From Enterobacter sp. CC120223-11 (GTDB taxonomy: Bacteria > Pseudomonadota > Gammaproteobacteria > Enterobacterales > Enterobacteriaceae): a stretch of DNA of 64,000 nucleotides. A program made the position numbers and the translations under genes. Location: contig NZ_OBEF01000019.1 of NCBI RefSeq assembly GCF_900215375.1, positions 1-64,000 on the forward strand. The letters are read 5' to 3'. How positions within the stretch are numbered: the stretch's first letter is position 1; each line of letters begins with the position of its first letter. Shown piece after piece: positions 35,760-45,291 of this stretch. Below the pieces are notes generated by a model that saw only the letters and a list, made by a program, of their open reading frames with translations, did no database searches and had not been told where the DNA came from.

Positions 35760-35774
35760 GTAAAACAACGTAAA
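35760..35774. promoter_or_regulatory. CpxR box between cpxP and cpxR
   Basis: GTAAA-ACAAC-GTAAA is a perfect match to the CpxR consensus GTAAA-N5-GTAAA, 56 bp before cpxR. It should drive strong stress induction of cpxP (and CpxQ) and autoregulation of cpxRA. Confidence 0.88.
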
Positions 35775-35829
35775 GTCATGGATTAGCAAGCCTTGATGAC
35801 GTAATTTCTGCCTCGGAGGTATTTAACCA

Positions 35830-36528
35830 ATGAATAAAATCCTGTTAGTTGATGATGACCGGGAGCTCACCTCCCTGTTAAAGGAGCTGCTCGACATGGA
35901 AGGCTTCAATGTGCAGGTTGCCCATGATGGGGAACAGGCACTGGCGCTTCTGGATGACAGCATCGACCTGCTTTTGCTCGACGTGATGATGCCGAAAAAG
36001 AACGGTATCGACACCCTTAAAGAGCTACGACAGACACACCAGACACCGGTCATTATGTTGACCGCACGCGGCAGCGAGCTGGATCGCGTGCTCGGCCTTG
36101 AGCTGGGCGCAGACGACTACCTGCCAAAACCGTTTAACGATCGCGAACTGGTCGCCCGTATTCGCGCCATTCTGCGCCGTTCCCACTGGAGCGAGCAGCA
36201 GCAAACCAGCGATAACAGCTCGCCAAATCTTGAGGTCGATTCCCTGAGCCTGAACCCGGGCCGTCAGGAAGCGAGCTTCGACGGCGAAACCCTTGAGCTA
36301 ACCGGCACCGAATTCACGCTGCTGTATCTGCTGGCGCAGCATCTCGGCCAGGTCGTTTCTCGTGAGCATCTGAGTCAGGAAGTGCTGGGCAAACGCCTGA
36401 CGCCGTTTGACCGCGCCATTGATATGCACATTTCCAACCTGCGCCGTAAATTGCCGGAGCGGAAAGACGGTCATCCGTGGTTTAAAACCTTGCGTGGCCG
36501 CGGTTATCTGATGGTGTCCGCTTCATGA
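35830..36528 (+). CDS. cpxR: Envelope-stress response regulator CpxR
   Basis: CpxR is the OmpR-type DNA-binding regulator of the Cpx envelope stress response. The 232-residue product has a receiver domain (1-117) with phospho-acceptor Asp51 in LLLLDVMMPK, acidic pocket VDDDRE and Lys in PKPF. A C-terminal winged helix (about 132-230) follows. Its stop overlaps cpxA by 4 nt (ATGA), showing translational coupling. Confidence 0.98.
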   Translation: MNKILLVDDDRELTSLLKELLDMEGFNVQVAHDGEQALALLDDSIDLLLLDVMMPKKNGIDTLKELRQTHQTPVIMLTARGSELDRVLGLELGADDYLPKPFNDRELVARIRAILRRSHWSEQQQTSDNSSPNLEVDSLSLNPGRQEASFDGETLELTGTEFTLLYLLAQHLGQVVSREHLSQEVLGKRLTPFDRAIDMHISNLRRKLPERKDGHPWFKTLRGRGYLMVSAS

Positions 36529-37898
36529 TAGGAAGTTTGACCGCTCGCATCTTTGCCATTTTCTGGTTAACCCTGGCACTGGTGCTGATGCTGGTACTGA
36601 TGTTGCCCAAGCTCGACTCGCGCCAGATGACCGAACTGCTGGACAGCGAGCAGCGCCAAGGGCTGATGATAGAGCAGCACGTTGAAGTCGAACTGGCAAA
36701 CGATCCGCCGAATGATTTGATGTGGTGGCGCCGCCTGTTTCGCGCCATCGACAAATGGGCGCCTCCGGGGCAACGCCTTTTACTGGTTACCAGTGAAGGC
36801 CGCGTGATCGGCGCAGAACGCAACGAAATGCAGATCATTCGTAACTTTATCGGCCAGTCCGATAACGCCGATCATCCGCAGAAAAAACGCTACGGGCGTC
36901 TGGAAATGGTAGGTCCCTTCTCGGTCAGAGACGGGGAAGACAACTACCAACTTTATTTGATTCGCCCGGCAAGCACCTCGCAATCTGATTTTATCAACCT
37001 GCTGTTTGACCGCCCGCTGCTGCTGCTGATTGTCACCATGCTGGTGAGTTCGCCGCTGCTGTTGTGGCTGGCGTGGAGTCTCGCCAAGCCAGCGCGTAAG
37101 CTGAAAAACGCCGCTGATGAGGTCGCTCAGGGTAACCTGCGCCAGCATCCGGAGCTGGAATCCGGGCCGCAGGAATTCCTTGCTGCCGGGTCCAGTTTCA
37201 ACCAGATGGTGACCGCGCTGGAAAGGATGATGACCGCCAACCAGCGCCTGCTGTCGGATATCTCCCACGAACTGCGCACGCCGCTCACGCGCCTGCAGCT
37301 GGGCACTGCCCTGCTGCGTCGTCGGGCCGGGGAAAGCAAGGAGCTGGAGCGTATTGAAACGGAAGCGCATCGTCTGGACAGCATGATCAACGACCTTCTG
37401 GTCATGTCGCGCAATCAGGCGAAAAACGCGCTGGTCAGCGAGAACCTCAAGGCTAATCAACTGTGGGGGGAAGTGCTGGACAACGCGGCGTTCGAAGCGG
37501 AACAGGTGGGGAAATCGTTCACCGTCGAGTACCCGCCGGGCCCGTGGCCGCTGTACGGTAACCCGAACGCGCTGGAAAGCGCCTTTGAGAATATCGTGCG
37601 CAATGCTCTGCGCTACTCGCACACCAAAATCTCAGTCAGTTTCGCGGTCGATAAAGACGGCATCACCATTAACGTGGACGATGACGGTCCGGGCGTCAGC
37701 CCGGAGGACAGAGAGCAAATTTTCCGTCCGTTCTACCGCACCGACGAAGCACGCGATCGCGAATCCGGCGGCACCGGGTTGGGGCTGGCCATTGTCGAAA
37801 CCGCCATTCAGCAGCATCGCGGCTGGGTGAAAGCAGACGACAGCCCGCTCGGCGGTTTGCGTCTCACCATGTGGCTGCCGCTTTATAAGCGGGATTAA
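36525..37898 (+). CDS. cpxA: Envelope-stress sensor histidine kinase CpxA
   Basis: CpxA senses misfolded envelope proteins and phosphorylates or dephosphorylates CpxR. The 457-residue product has a first membrane helix (about 7-29), a periplasmic PAS-like domain (about 30-163) and a second helix (about 164-184). HAMP (about 185-238), the dimerisation/phospho-acceptor helix with His248 in SHELRTPLTR, and an HATPase domain with N (VRNALRYSH), G1 (DDGPGV) and G2 (GGTGLGLAI) boxes complete it. It is coupled to cpxR. Confidence 0.98.
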   Translation: MIGSLTARIFAIFWLTLALVLMLVLMLPKLDSRQMTELLDSEQRQGLMIEQHVEVELANDPPNDLMWWRRLFRAIDKWAPPGQRLLLVTSEGRVIGAERNEMQIIRNFIGQSDNADHPQKKRYGRLEMVGPFSVRDGEDNYQLYLIRPASTSQSDFINLLFDRPLLLLIVTMLVSSPLLLWLAWSLAKPARKLKNAADEVAQGNLRQHPELESGPQEFLAAGSSFNQMVTALERMMTANQRLLSDISHELRTPLTRLQLGTALLRRRAGESKELERIETEAHRLDSMINDLLVMSRNQAKNALVSENLKANQLWGEVLDNAAFEAEQVGKSFTVEYPPGPWPLYGNPNALESAFENIVRNALRYSHTKISVSFAVDKDGITINVDDDGPGVSPEDREQIFRPFYRTDEARDRESGGTGLGLAIVETAIQQHRGWVKADDSPLGGLRLTMWLPLYKRD

Positions 37899-37903
37899 CG
37901 AAT

Positions 37904-38017
37904 CACCCTCACCCCGGCCCTCTCCCTGAAAGGGAGAGGGAGAAAACCGATGCGCTCAATGCCAATTCAGCTCGATCGGTTCCCTCGCCCCTTTGGGGAG
38001 AGGGTTAGGGAGAGGGG
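37904..38017. repeat. CCCTCTCCC inverted-repeat element, copy C
   Basis: CACCCTCACCCCGGCCCTCTCCCTGAAAGGGAGAGGG forms the left part and CCCCTTTGGGGAGAGGGTTAGGGAGAGGGG the right part, with a non-repeated middle. It lies between the convergent cpxA and yiiM stop codons. Confidence 0.8.
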
Positions 38018-38025
38018 AAATTACC

Positions 38026-38700
38026 CTACTTCCCCCACAATCTCCGCGAATTATCCTCGATCTGCCCGTTCAGACGGCGCTTCTGCATCGTTCGAGTCCA
38101 GCTCACGGAAAGCCCCGCAGCCGAAAGCAGGCGGTGATATTGTTCGTCATCATATGGCGTGTACCACGCAATAGCAGCGGCATCATGGACGGATACGTCA
38201 CTCAGGCGGGAAACCAGCTCCAGCGGCTGCTCTGTGGACACCTCACCCGCCACAATCACCCGATACAGCCAGCCCATTTTGCCGCTGCTCTGCATCAGAG
38301 AGGCGAAATCGCTGATGCCAAAGTGATAGTTGAGCTTAAAGCACGGCGAGCGTGGCTGCGTCACCTGAATCAGGGCATTGCCCCAGCGGAAGATATCGCC
38401 GATAAAAACGTTCTTCTCCGTGAGCCCTTCTGTGGAAAGGTTCTCGCCAAAGGCGGGCGCGCAGAACAGATCGGCCTGTTCAGGAAACTCACGTGCCCAG
38501 TCGGCGTAATGTTCTCGCGGATAGTGGCACAGCGCGCGGTCCGGACCGCCGTGAATTTTCTTTTCAGCCTGCTCATCGCCTGCCAGGCCCAGTTCGCTGA
38601 GCTCCAGTTCGCCCTCAACCTGTAATTTCGCAATCGCACTTGGACGGCTGCCCTCGTACTCCCGCACGCTGCCTGTAAACACTTCCAGCGGATAGTGCAT
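38026..38700 (-). CDS. yiiM: MOSC-domain protein YiiM
   Basis: YiiM is reported to reduce N-hydroxylated base analogues such as 6-N-hydroxylaminopurine, using a molybdenum cofactor. The 224-residue product has the MOSC core (about 20-165) with the putative cofactor cysteine in QPRSPCFKLNYHF and the motif HGGPDRALCHYP. The ATG at 38700 (MHYPLEVFTG) matches the E. coli start; the upstream extension is ignored. It lies next to cpxA as in E. coli. Confidence 0.92.
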   Translation of the reverse strand: MHYPLEVFTGSVREYEGSRPSAIAKLQVEGELELSELGLAGDEQAEKKIHGGPDRALCHYPREHYADWAREFPEQADLFCAPAFGENLSTEGLTEKNVFIGDIFRWGNALIQVTQPRSPCFKLNYHFGISDFASLMQSSGKMGWLYRVIVAGEVSTEQPLELVSRLSDVSVHDAAAIAWYTPYDDEQYHRLLSAAGLSVSWTRTMQKRRLNGQIEDNSRRLWGK

Positions 38701-38846
38701 CTTCCCTCTCCTGATTCCGGCCACTCAATACCGCTATTTTTGCACGTTAACTGCACAAAATGCGACATGCGTAAAGCCATGGGCAAAGGATTCATGTTAT
38801 CCATTAGTTAAAATGAAACACCATTTCACTAAAAGGAGTTCACGGC

Positions 38847-39740
38847 ATGACCCGTCATTCTGAATTTACCGGCGTATGGTGCCCCTCCATCACGCCGATG
38901 GACAGTGAAGGAAGCATTGATTACGCGGGGCTCTCAAAGCATCTTGCCCGCCTGACTGACGCCCGTATTGACGTCATTCTGCTGATGGGCAGCATCGGCG
39001 AGTTCGCTTCGCTTTCGCTGGAAGAACGCCTCGGCCTCATCCGCAAAGCGCGTGCGATGTCGTCCCTGAAGATGGTCGCCAACGTCTCTTCGCCTTGCCT
39101 GAGCGATGTCCATCAGATGGCAGAGGCCGCATATCAAAGCGGCTATGACGCGGTGATGGTGCTACCGCCCTACTACTATGGCCAGACGGCAAATCAGGTA
39201 CTGAGCTACTTCCGCCAGATGGGTCAGAAGCTGAAGGGGAAATGGTTCGCCTATAACTTCCCGGCGCGCACCGGCTGCGATATCACACCTGAGATTGCCG
39301 CCACGCTTGCCGCTGAATTTCCTGATTTCGCGGGTATCAAAGACACGGTCGATTGCCAGTCGCATACGCGCAATATGATCCTCGCGACTCAGGCCGTGCG
39401 CCCTGATTTTGCGGTGCTTTCGGGTTATGACGAATATTTCATTCCAAACCTTATGGCAGGCGGCGCGGGCGTAATCTCAGGGCTGAATAACGTCATGCCG
39501 GAGCTGTTCGTTAAGGCACGAGAGGCCTGGCAAAAAGGGGATTTATCAGCACTTACCGAAATCCAGCGCGACATTGGCCGCGGCATGGCTATCTACGCCA
39601 TCGGCGATGATTTTGTCACGACCATCAAAACGGTGGTTTCGCGTAAATTTGGCTACAGTACGCCGGTTTCCCGCAATGCGGGTGGCGAGCTGAATGCATC
39701 ACAGCTACAGCAGGCCGACAGCCAGTTCAGCATCGGCTAA
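38847..39740 (+). CDS. Dihydrodipicolinate synthase/N-acetylneuraminate lyase family protein
   Basis: This 297-residue TIM-barrel class I aldolase is probably a 2-keto-3-deoxy-sugar-acid aldolase. The Schiff-base lysine is K165 in FAGIKDTVD and the tyrosine in AYNFPARTGCD (Y136) is conserved; GSIGEFASL replaces the usual GTTGE carboxylate-binding loop. It resembles E. coli YagE/YjhH (2-keto-3-deoxygluconate aldolases) more than DapA, and DapA itself is expected elsewhere. In E. coli K-12 this gap between yiiM and sodA holds kdgT, a ketodeoxygluconate permease. It is a single gene with a good ribosome site (AAGGAG). Substrate is inferred only. Confidence 0.85.
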   Translation: MTRHSEFTGVWCPSITPMDSEGSIDYAGLSKHLARLTDARIDVILLMGSIGEFASLSLEERLGLIRKARAMSSLKMVANVSSPCLSDVHQMAEAAYQSGYDAVMVLPPYYYGQTANQVLSYFRQMGQKLKGKWFAYNFPARTGCDITPEIAATLAAEFPDFAGIKDTVDCQSHTRNMILATQAVRPDFAVLSGYDEYFIPNLMAGGAGVISGLNNVMPELFVKAREAWQKGDLSALTEIQRDIGRGMAIYAIGDDFVTTIKTVVSRKFGYSTPVSRNAGGELNASQLQQADSQFSIG

Positions 39741-39755
39741 AACCTCTTCAGGCAT

Positions 39756-39785
39756 AAAAAAACCCTGCTGAAACAGCAGGGTTTT
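39756..39785. terminator. Terminator shared by the lyase gene and sodA
   Basis: AAAACCCTGCTG-AAA-CAGCAGGGTTTT has A/T tracts on both sides, between convergent genes. Confidence 0.9.
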
Positions 39786-39820
39786 GCTTTCTGCCCGCAG
39801 GCAGGAGGCGCTAAATCGCC

Positions 39821-40441
39821 TTATTTCTTAGCAGCAAAACGCGCTGCTGCTTCGTCCCAGTTCACCACATCCCAGAATGCTTTGATGTAGTCCGGGCGAC
39901 GGTTCTGGAATTTCAGGTAGTAAGCGTGTTCCCACACGTCCAGACCCAGGATTGGGAAACCGGATGCGCCAGAAATCGCTTCACCCATCAGCGGGGAGTC
40001 CTGGTTTGCGGTAGAAACCACTGCCAGCTTGTCGCCTTTCAGCACCAGCCACGCCCAGCCGGAGCCGAAACGGGTAGCAGCCGCTTTTTCGAATTCCGCT
40101 TTGAAGTTGTCCACGGAGCCGAAATCGCGCTCGATAGCCGCTTTCAGGTCGCCCTGCAGGGTGGTACCGGTTTTCAGGCCTTTCCAGAACAGGCTGTGGT
40201 TAGCGTGGCCGCCGGCGTTGTTACGCAGTGGGCCTTTTTTGTCTGCTGGCAGCTGATCCAGTTTGGTAATCAGCTCTTCAACAGGCAGGTTCGCGAATTC
40301 CGGCAGGCTTTCCAGCGCCGCGTTGGCGTTGTTCACATAGGCCTGGTGGTGTTTAGAGTGATGGATTTCCATCGTCTGCTTGTCGAAGTGCGGCTCAAGG
40401 GCGTCGTACGCGTACGGCAGGGATGGCAGGGTATAACTCAT
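39821..40441 (-). CDS. sodA: Manganese superoxide dismutase SodA
   Basis: SodA is the cytoplasmic Mn enzyme that dismutates superoxide, induced by SoxRS and repressed by Fur and ArcA. The 206-residue product is nearly identical to E. coli SodA. Metal ligands are His27 (EIHHSKHHQ), His82 (HANHSLFW) and Asp168/His172 (DVWEHAYY). The ATG at 40441 ([10 protein letters not shown]) is preferred to one four codons upstream. A Fur-box-like sequence lies at 40518-40536. Confidence 0.97.
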   Translation of the reverse strand: MSYTLPSLPYAYDALEPHFDKQTMEIHHSKHHQAYVNNANAALESLPEFANLPVEELITKLDQLPADKKGPLRNNAGGHANHSLFWKGLKTGTTLQGDLKAAIERDFGSVDNFKAEFEKAAATRFGSGWAWLVLKGDKLAVVSTANQDSPLMGEAISGASGFPILGLDVWEHAYYLKFQNRRPDYIKAFWDVVNWDEAAARFAAKK

Positions 40442-40517
40442 ATTCATCTCCATTTATTATCGGGCGGCAGAGGTGTTAACGCCGCGTAAGCAGTTGGTTC
40501 ATTATAGTTATTTAAAT

Positions 40518-40536
40518 GATATTGAAAATGTTTATC
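40518..40536. promoter_or_regulatory. Fur box upstream of sodA
   Basis: GATATTGAAAATGTTTATC matches 15 of 19 positions of the Fur consensus GATAATGATAATCATTATC. Iron repression of sodA is known in E. coli. Confidence 0.7.
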
Positions 40537-40585
40537 AATGCCGTAGTTTTAATAAGGTTATAACATTTGGTTATGTGGCTGATTT

Positions 40586-40655
40586 TGTGAGGCTGCTCAA
40601 CGTGAACACGCGCTTTTTGCCAGATATGAGTGTTGGACGGCAACGGCCTGAAGGT
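40586..40655 (+). promoter_or_regulatory. CRP and RhaS sites of the rhaT promoter
   Basis: A CRP-like site TGTGA-N6-TCAAC (40586-40601) is followed 3 bp later by two inverted half-sites, one ending TTTTTGCC and the other GGCAACGGCCTGAAGGT, separated by about 17 bp. The layout repeats that of the rhaB promoter at 43699-43768, which strengthens both calls. The half-sites themselves are imperfect. Confidence 0.55.
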
Positions 40656-40730
40656 TAATCCATTGACTGATTTTTACACTCATCATGTCAGATGAAAGAT
40701 TCATCGACGTAACACGTTGAGGATAAAAAA

Positions 40731-41765
40731 ATGAGTCACGCGATTACGATGGGTATTTTTTGGCATTTGATAGGTGCGGCCAGTGCAGCCTGTTTCTATG
40801 CCCCGTTCAAAAAAGTGAGAAATTGGTCCTGGGAAACGATGTGGTCGATTGGCGGTATCGTCTCCTGGCTTATCCTGCCCTGGGCGATCAGCGCCATGCT
40901 GCTACCAGACTTTTGGGCCTACTACGGTTCGTTCAGCGCCTCCACCCTGCTGCCCGTGTTCCTGTTTGGCGCAATGTGGGGCATCGGCAACATCAACTAC
41001 GGCCTGACCATGCGCTACCTCGGCATGTCGATGGGCATCGGTATTGCCATCGGCATCACGCTTATCGTCGGCACGCTGATGACGCCGATCCTGAACGGTG
41101 AGTTTCACGTTCTGGTGGGTACCGAAGGCGGACGCATGACGTTGCTCGGCGTGCTTGTTGCCGTCGTGGGCGTGGGCATTGTGACTCGCGCAGGGCAGCT
41201 GAAAGAGCGCAAAATGGGCATTAAGGCCGAAGAGTTCAACCTGAAAAAAGGCCTGGTGCTGGCGGTTATGTGCGGCATTTTCTCTGCCGGGATGTCGTTT
41301 GCCATGAACGCGGCCAAACCGATGCACGAAGCGGCGGCGGCTCTCGGCGTTGATCCGCTGTACGTGGCGCTGCCAAGCTATGTCGTGATTATGGGCGGCG
41401 GTGCGGTGATCAACCTCGGTTTCTGCTTTATCCGTCTGGCAACGAAAGCAAACTTGTCGGTAAAAGCAGACTTCGCGCTGGCAAAACCCATGATCATCGG
41501 CAATATCCTGTTTTCCGCCCTTGCCGGGCTGATGTGGTATCTGCAGTTCTTCTTCTACGCCTGGGGCCACGCCAGCATTCCGGCACAGTACGACTATATG
41601 AGCTGGATGCTGCACATGAGCTTCTACGTCCTGTGCGGCGGCCTGGTTGGGCTTATCCTGAAAGAGTGGAATGCGGCAGGCCGTCGCCCGGTCGGCGTGC
41701 TGAGCCTCGGCTGCGTGGTGATCATCATCGCCGCCAACATTGTCGGTCTGGGTATGGCGAACTGA
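40731..41765 (+). CDS. rhaT: L-rhamnose/proton symporter RhaT
   Basis: RhaT imports L-rhamnose (and L-lyxose) with a proton. The 344-residue inner-membrane protein has about ten hydrophobic helices. It matches E. coli RhaT along its whole length ([18 protein letters not shown] at the N-terminus; [17 protein letters not shown]). It is the first of two rhamnose uptake systems in this locus. Its stop codon directly abuts the rhaR stop codon with no base between. Confidence 0.97.
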   Translation: MSHAITMGIFWHLIGAASAACFYAPFKKVRNWSWETMWSIGGIVSWLILPWAISAMLLPDFWAYYGSFSASTLLPVFLFGAMWGIGNINYGLTMRYLGMSMGIGIAIGITLIVGTLMTPILNGEFHVLVGTEGGRMTLLGVLVAVVGVGIVTRAGQLKERKMGIKAEEFNLKKGLVLAVMCGIFSAGMSFAMNAAKPMHEAAAALGVDPLYVALPSYVVIMGGGAVINLGFCFIRLATKANLSVKADFALAKPMIIGNILFSALAGLMWYLQFFFYAWGHASIPAQYDYMSWMLHMSFYVLCGGLVGLILKEWNAAGRRPVGVLSLGCVVIIIAANIVGLGMAN

Positions 41766-42614
41766 TTAAGCTGCGGTTTTATTGCGATGACGCCACTGCC
41801 CCGGCGTCATCCCCACTTCCCGGTTAAACACCACCGAAAAGTAGTTACTGTCCTCAAAGCCACAGTGCATCGCAATCTCCCCGATCATCAAATCTGAGTG
41901 CTGAAGCAGGTACTGCGCGTGGCAGATGCGCAGCTGGCGCAGATAGTGGTTGATGGTCATCCCCGTCTGGCTACGAAACTGCTGGCGCAGCGTTCTCTCG
42001 CTACAGGCCTGCTGTTCGCAAAACTTATCCAGCATAAAGGGTTTGTTGAGGCTGCCCGCCAGGGCAGTCAGCAGCTTGTCGAGCAACGCTTCGCTTTCGG
42101 TGGCGGCGAGGTTGTCGGTGGCATAGCGGTGGCGGCGCAACGTCACCACCAGCTGGGCAAACAGCAGCTCCGCCATGTCGTTTGAGTGACTGCTGGCTTT
42201 ACTGCTCTCCTGCTCCAGCGCGGCAATCGTCTGACGCGCCTGCGCCATACCGCTGCTGCCAATGCGCCAGTGCGGCGTCCAGGGCGTTCCCTCAAGGCCT
42301 GGAATGTGCGCCGCCCAGTCGAGGTTCAGCCTCAGCCGCTCCGGGCAGTAAATAATATTCTGCAAAACCAGATCGTTAACGGACGCGTAGGAGTGCTTGT
42401 CTTCCGCACGGATATAAAACAGATCGCCGCGTGTGATGCGGTACGGCCTGTCGTTGAGGATATGCAGCCCGTTGCCGCGCCATACCAGCACCAGTTCACA
42501 AAACTCGTGCGTGTGCTCCGCAAACACGTTTTGCGGGTAGCGATCGGCCACCGCCACCGCCTGCTGCGAGGAGGCAAAAAAATCGGCTTTACGGAGAATA
42601 AGCTGGGCTGACAC
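41766..42614 (-). CDS. rhaR: AraC-family rhamnose regulator RhaR
   Basis: RhaR binds L-rhamnose and activates rhaSR transcription. The 282-residue product has an N-terminal cupin-type sugar domain ([18 protein letters not shown]) and a C-terminal AraC double helix-turn-helix (about 175-275, [25 protein letters not shown]). A GTG at 42614 is chosen because it gives exactly the E. coli 282-residue form and follows GAGG; a TTG four codons earlier is also open. It is downstream of rhaS. Confidence 0.93.
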   Translation of the reverse strand: MSAQLILRKADFFASSQQAVAVADRYPQNVFAEHTHEFCELVLVWRGNGLHILNDRPYRITRGDLFYIRAEDKHSYASVNDLVLQNIIYCPERLRLNLDWAAHIPGLEGTPWTPHWRIGSSGMAQARQTIAALEQESSKASSHSNDMAELLFAQLVVTLRRHRYATDNLAATESEALLDKLLTALAGSLNKPFMLDKFCEQQACSERTLRQQFRSQTGMTINHYLRQLRICHAQYLLQHSDLMIGEIAMHCGFEDSNYFSVVFNREVGMTPGQWRHRNKTAA

Positions 42615-42686
42615 GGAGAACCTCAAACGGCGAATAACTGCTTATTATTCGCCGTTTTGCAGGCAAAAACGGTGACTGGACTCGCG

Positions 42687-43523
42687 TTACTGAAGCAGGG
42701 TGTCGCGTCCCTGGCGAATATCGCGCGGTGACCACTGAAACTCGCGGCGAAACAGCGTCGAAAAGTGGTTACTGTCGCCAAAACCGCAGCGAAATGCGAT
42801 ATCGGTGACACTTTCATCGCTATGGCGAAGCAAATGCCGCGCTTTCGTCAAACGGATGCGGTTGAGGTAGCGCTGGGGCGTCAGCCCGGTGTGCTGCTTC
42901 AGCTGACGATGCAGAGTGCGCAGCGACAGCGAAAAGCGTTCGGCGACCGCTTCCCAGCACACCTCCTCGGTGAAATGATCTTCCAGCCAGGCCATCATCA
43001 GATTCAGGCGAGCATCGTTATTGGTGGCCTCCGCCGCCAGGCTGCCCTTGCGCAGCTGAACCAGCAGCTGCATAAACAGAATTTCGCGGTTGGCGATGGC
43101 GTGCATGTCGCCGTCGTCATCCAGCGTTTCCATCTGCTGCACAATCCCGCGCACCTGTTGCAACACCGCCTGATTCACTCGCCAGTGCGACGGATAAACG
43201 CCGTCCTGCTCCTGCGGCAGCAGCTTTTGCAGCCCAGAGAGAAACTGAAATGCATCCGGGGAGCGGTACAGGACGTTGGTCAGGCACAGGTTGTCGGTGT
43301 GCTCGTACAGGTGTCGGTCGTGATCGCGTACAAAGCAGATGGTGCCACCGGTAATCGTGTAGGGCTGGCCGTTAAAAACGTGAATGCCTGTGCCGTGTTC
43401 GACAATTACAATTTCATGAAAATCATGATGATGTTCAGGGAATTCCGCCTGGGGAAGCCGTGGCTCAATAGCGACAGGCGCATGCCCTGAGGGAAAAAAA
43501 TCCACGCTGTGCAATACGGTCAT
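42687..43523 (-). CDS. rhaS: AraC-family rhamnose regulator RhaS
   Basis: RhaS binds L-rhamnose and activates rhaBAD and rhaT together with CRP. The 278-residue product matches E. coli RhaS in length. It has an N-terminal cupin ([20 protein letters not shown]) and the C-terminal AraC DNA-binding domain (about 172-272, [25 protein letters not shown]). It is the first gene of rhaSR and divergent from rhaBAD. Confidence 0.96.
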   Translation of the reverse strand: MTVLHSVDFFPSGHAPVAIEPRLPQAEFPEHHHDFHEIVIVEHGTGIHVFNGQPYTITGGTICFVRDHDRHLYEHTDNLCLTNVLYRSPDAFQFLSGLQKLLPQEQDGVYPSHWRVNQAVLQQVRGIVQQMETLDDDGDMHAIANREILFMQLLVQLRKGSLAAEATNNDARLNLMMAWLEDHFTEEVCWEAVAERFSLSLRTLHRQLKQHTGLTPQRYLNRIRLTKARHLLRHSDESVTDIAFRCGFGDSNHFSTLFRREFQWSPRDIRQGRDTLLQ

Positions 43524-43698
43524 AACGGCCTCACCAGATGAGAAAAGTTATCAGGATAATAAGCAGGCCCCGCCAATCTCACCTTGAATTTTTGACGCCA
43601 AAGCGCGCAAACCCTGTCCGTTTTTCAAGAAACGACGGGAAAAATCAGGAAATGCAATCAGCGTCACACCCGCATGAAACGGCATCATTACTGGAAAG

Positions 43699-43714
43699 TG
43701 TGAAGCCTCTCACG
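43699..43714. promoter_or_regulatory. CRP site in the rhaS-rhaB region
   Basis: TGTGA-AGCCTC-TCACG has both CRP half-sites (TGTGA/TCACA, one mismatch), just upstream of the RhaS operator. Confidence 0.75.
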
Positions 43715-43717
43715 TTC

Positions 43718-43768
43718 ACCTTTGCTTTCTTGCCAGCCCCGTTTTAGGGCTGTCAGTAGTAAGAAGGT
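43718..43768 (+). promoter_or_regulatory. RhaS operator of rhaBAD
   Basis: Inverted half-sites ACCTTTGCTTTCTTGCC (43718-43734) and TGTCAGTAGTAAGAAGGT (43751-43768). The second is 16/18 identical to the E. coli rhaB half-site as I recall it. It starts 3 bp after the CRP site. Together they account for the regulatory part of the 301-bp rhaS-rhaB gap; nothing else was recognised in 43524-43690. Confidence 0.7.
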
Positions 43769-43824
43769 AGGCTGACAAGGGGTACGCCAGACTGATGGCA
43801 TTGACTATCAGAAGGACCTCTCCC

Positions 43825-45291
43825 ATGAGTTTTCGCCATTGTGTGGCAGTAGATTTAGGCGCCTCCAGCGGACGCGTCATGCTCGCCAGCTACGACCGCC
43901 AAAAACAGTCCCTGGCGCTGCGGGAAATCCACCGCTTTATGAATACGTTGCAGAAAGTGGACGGCACCGACTGCTGGGATATCGACAGCCTGGAAGCGGA
44001 AATCCGCCTCGGCCTGAAGAAAGTGTGCGACAACGGCATTCTTATCGACAGCATCGGCATCGACACCTGGGGCGTGGACTACGTGCTGCTGGATAAAGAG
44101 GGCCAGCGCGTCGGCCTGCCTGTCTCCTACCGCGACAGCCGCACTCAGGGCGTGATGCAGCGCGCCGAACAGCAGCTCGGGCGCGCTGAAATTTACCGCC
44201 GCAGCGGCATTCAGTTTTTACCGTTCAACACCCTTTACCAGTTCCGCGCCCTGGCGGAACAGCAGCCGGAGGCTGTGGCAAAAGCCGCCCACGCCCTGCT
44301 GATCCCGGACTATTTCAGCTTCCGCCTGACCGGCAAGATGAACTGGGAATACACCAACGCCACTACCACTCAGATGGTGAATATCGGCACCGATAACTGG
44401 GACGAAGCCCTGCTCAGCTGGACAGGCGCACCGCGCAGCTGGTTCGGCACGCCAACGCATCCGGGCAACGTGATCGGTCACTGGATTTGCCCGCTGGGTA
44501 ATCAAATCCCTGTCGTCGCCGTCGCCAGCCACGACACCGCCAGCGCGGTCATCGCCTCGCCGCTGAAAGGCAAGCACGCGGCTTACCTCTCTTCCGGCAC
44601 CTGGTCGCTGATGGGCTACGAAAGCAAAACCCCGGCCACCAGCGATGTGGCGCTCGCCAACAACATTACCAACGAAGGCGGCGCGGAAGGCCGCTATCGG
44701 GTGCTGAAAAACATCATGGGGCTGTGGCTGCTGCAGCGCGTGCTGAAGGAGCAGAACGTCTGCGATATCGCGGCGCTCATCGCTCAGACCCGCAGCATTC
44801 CGGCCTGTAAGTTCGTCATCAACCCGAACGATGACCGCTTTATCAACCCGGACAACATGAGCGCCGAAATTCAGGCCGCCTGCCGTGAGAACCACCAGCC
44901 CGCGCCGCAAAGCCCGGCGGAACTGGCACGCTGCATTTTCGACAGCCTCGCCCTGCTCTATGCCCGCGTACTGAACGAACTCGCCTCGCTTCACGGCCAC
45001 GCCTTTTCACAGCTGCACATCGTCGGCGGCGGCTGCCAGAACGAACTGCTCAATCAGCTTTGCGCCGACGCCTGCGGAATTGCAGTGATTGCCGGGCCAG
45101 TTGAGGCCTCCACGCTCGGCAATATCGGCGTGCAGCTGATGACGCTCGATGAGCTGAAAGACGTTGATGATTTTCGCAAGGTGGTGCGCGGCAACCACGC
45201 CCTCACGACCTTCAATCCGGATCCGAACAGTGAAATTGCCCGCTACGTCGCGCAGTTTCAGCCACAACAGACCAAGGAGCTTTGCGCATGA
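43825..45291 (+). CDS. rhaB: Rhamnulokinase RhaB
   Basis: RhaB phosphorylates L-rhamnulose to rhamnulose-1-phosphate. The 488-residue FGGY-family kinase has the N-terminal ATPase motif [15 protein letters not shown], the substrate loop [17 protein letters not shown] and the adenosine motif [19 protein letters not shown]. The ATG at 43825 (MSFRHCVAV) follows an AGAAGGA ribosome site and matches the E. coli start. Its stop overlaps the rhaA start by 4 nt. Confidence 0.96.
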   Translation: MSFRHCVAVDLGASSGRVMLASYDRQKQSLALREIHRFMNTLQKVDGTDCWDIDSLEAEIRLGLKKVCDNGILIDSIGIDTWGVDYVLLDKEGQRVGLPVSYRDSRTQGVMQRAEQQLGRAEIYRRSGIQFLPFNTLYQFRALAEQQPEAVAKAAHALLIPDYFSFRLTGKMNWEYTNATTTQMVNIGTDNWDEALLSWTGAPRSWFGTPTHPGNVIGHWICPLGNQIPVVAVASHDTASAVIASPLKGKHAAYLSSGTWSLMGYESKTPATSDVALANNITNEGGAEGRYRVLKNIMGLWLLQRVLKEQNVCDIAALIAQTRSIPACKFVINPNDDRFINPDNMSAEIQAACRENHQPAPQSPAELARCIFDSLALLYARVLNELASLHGHAFSQLHIVGGGCQNELLNQLCADACGIAVIAGPVEASTLGNIGVQLMTLDELKDVDDFRKVVRGNHALTTFNPDPNSEIARYVAQFQPQQTKELCA

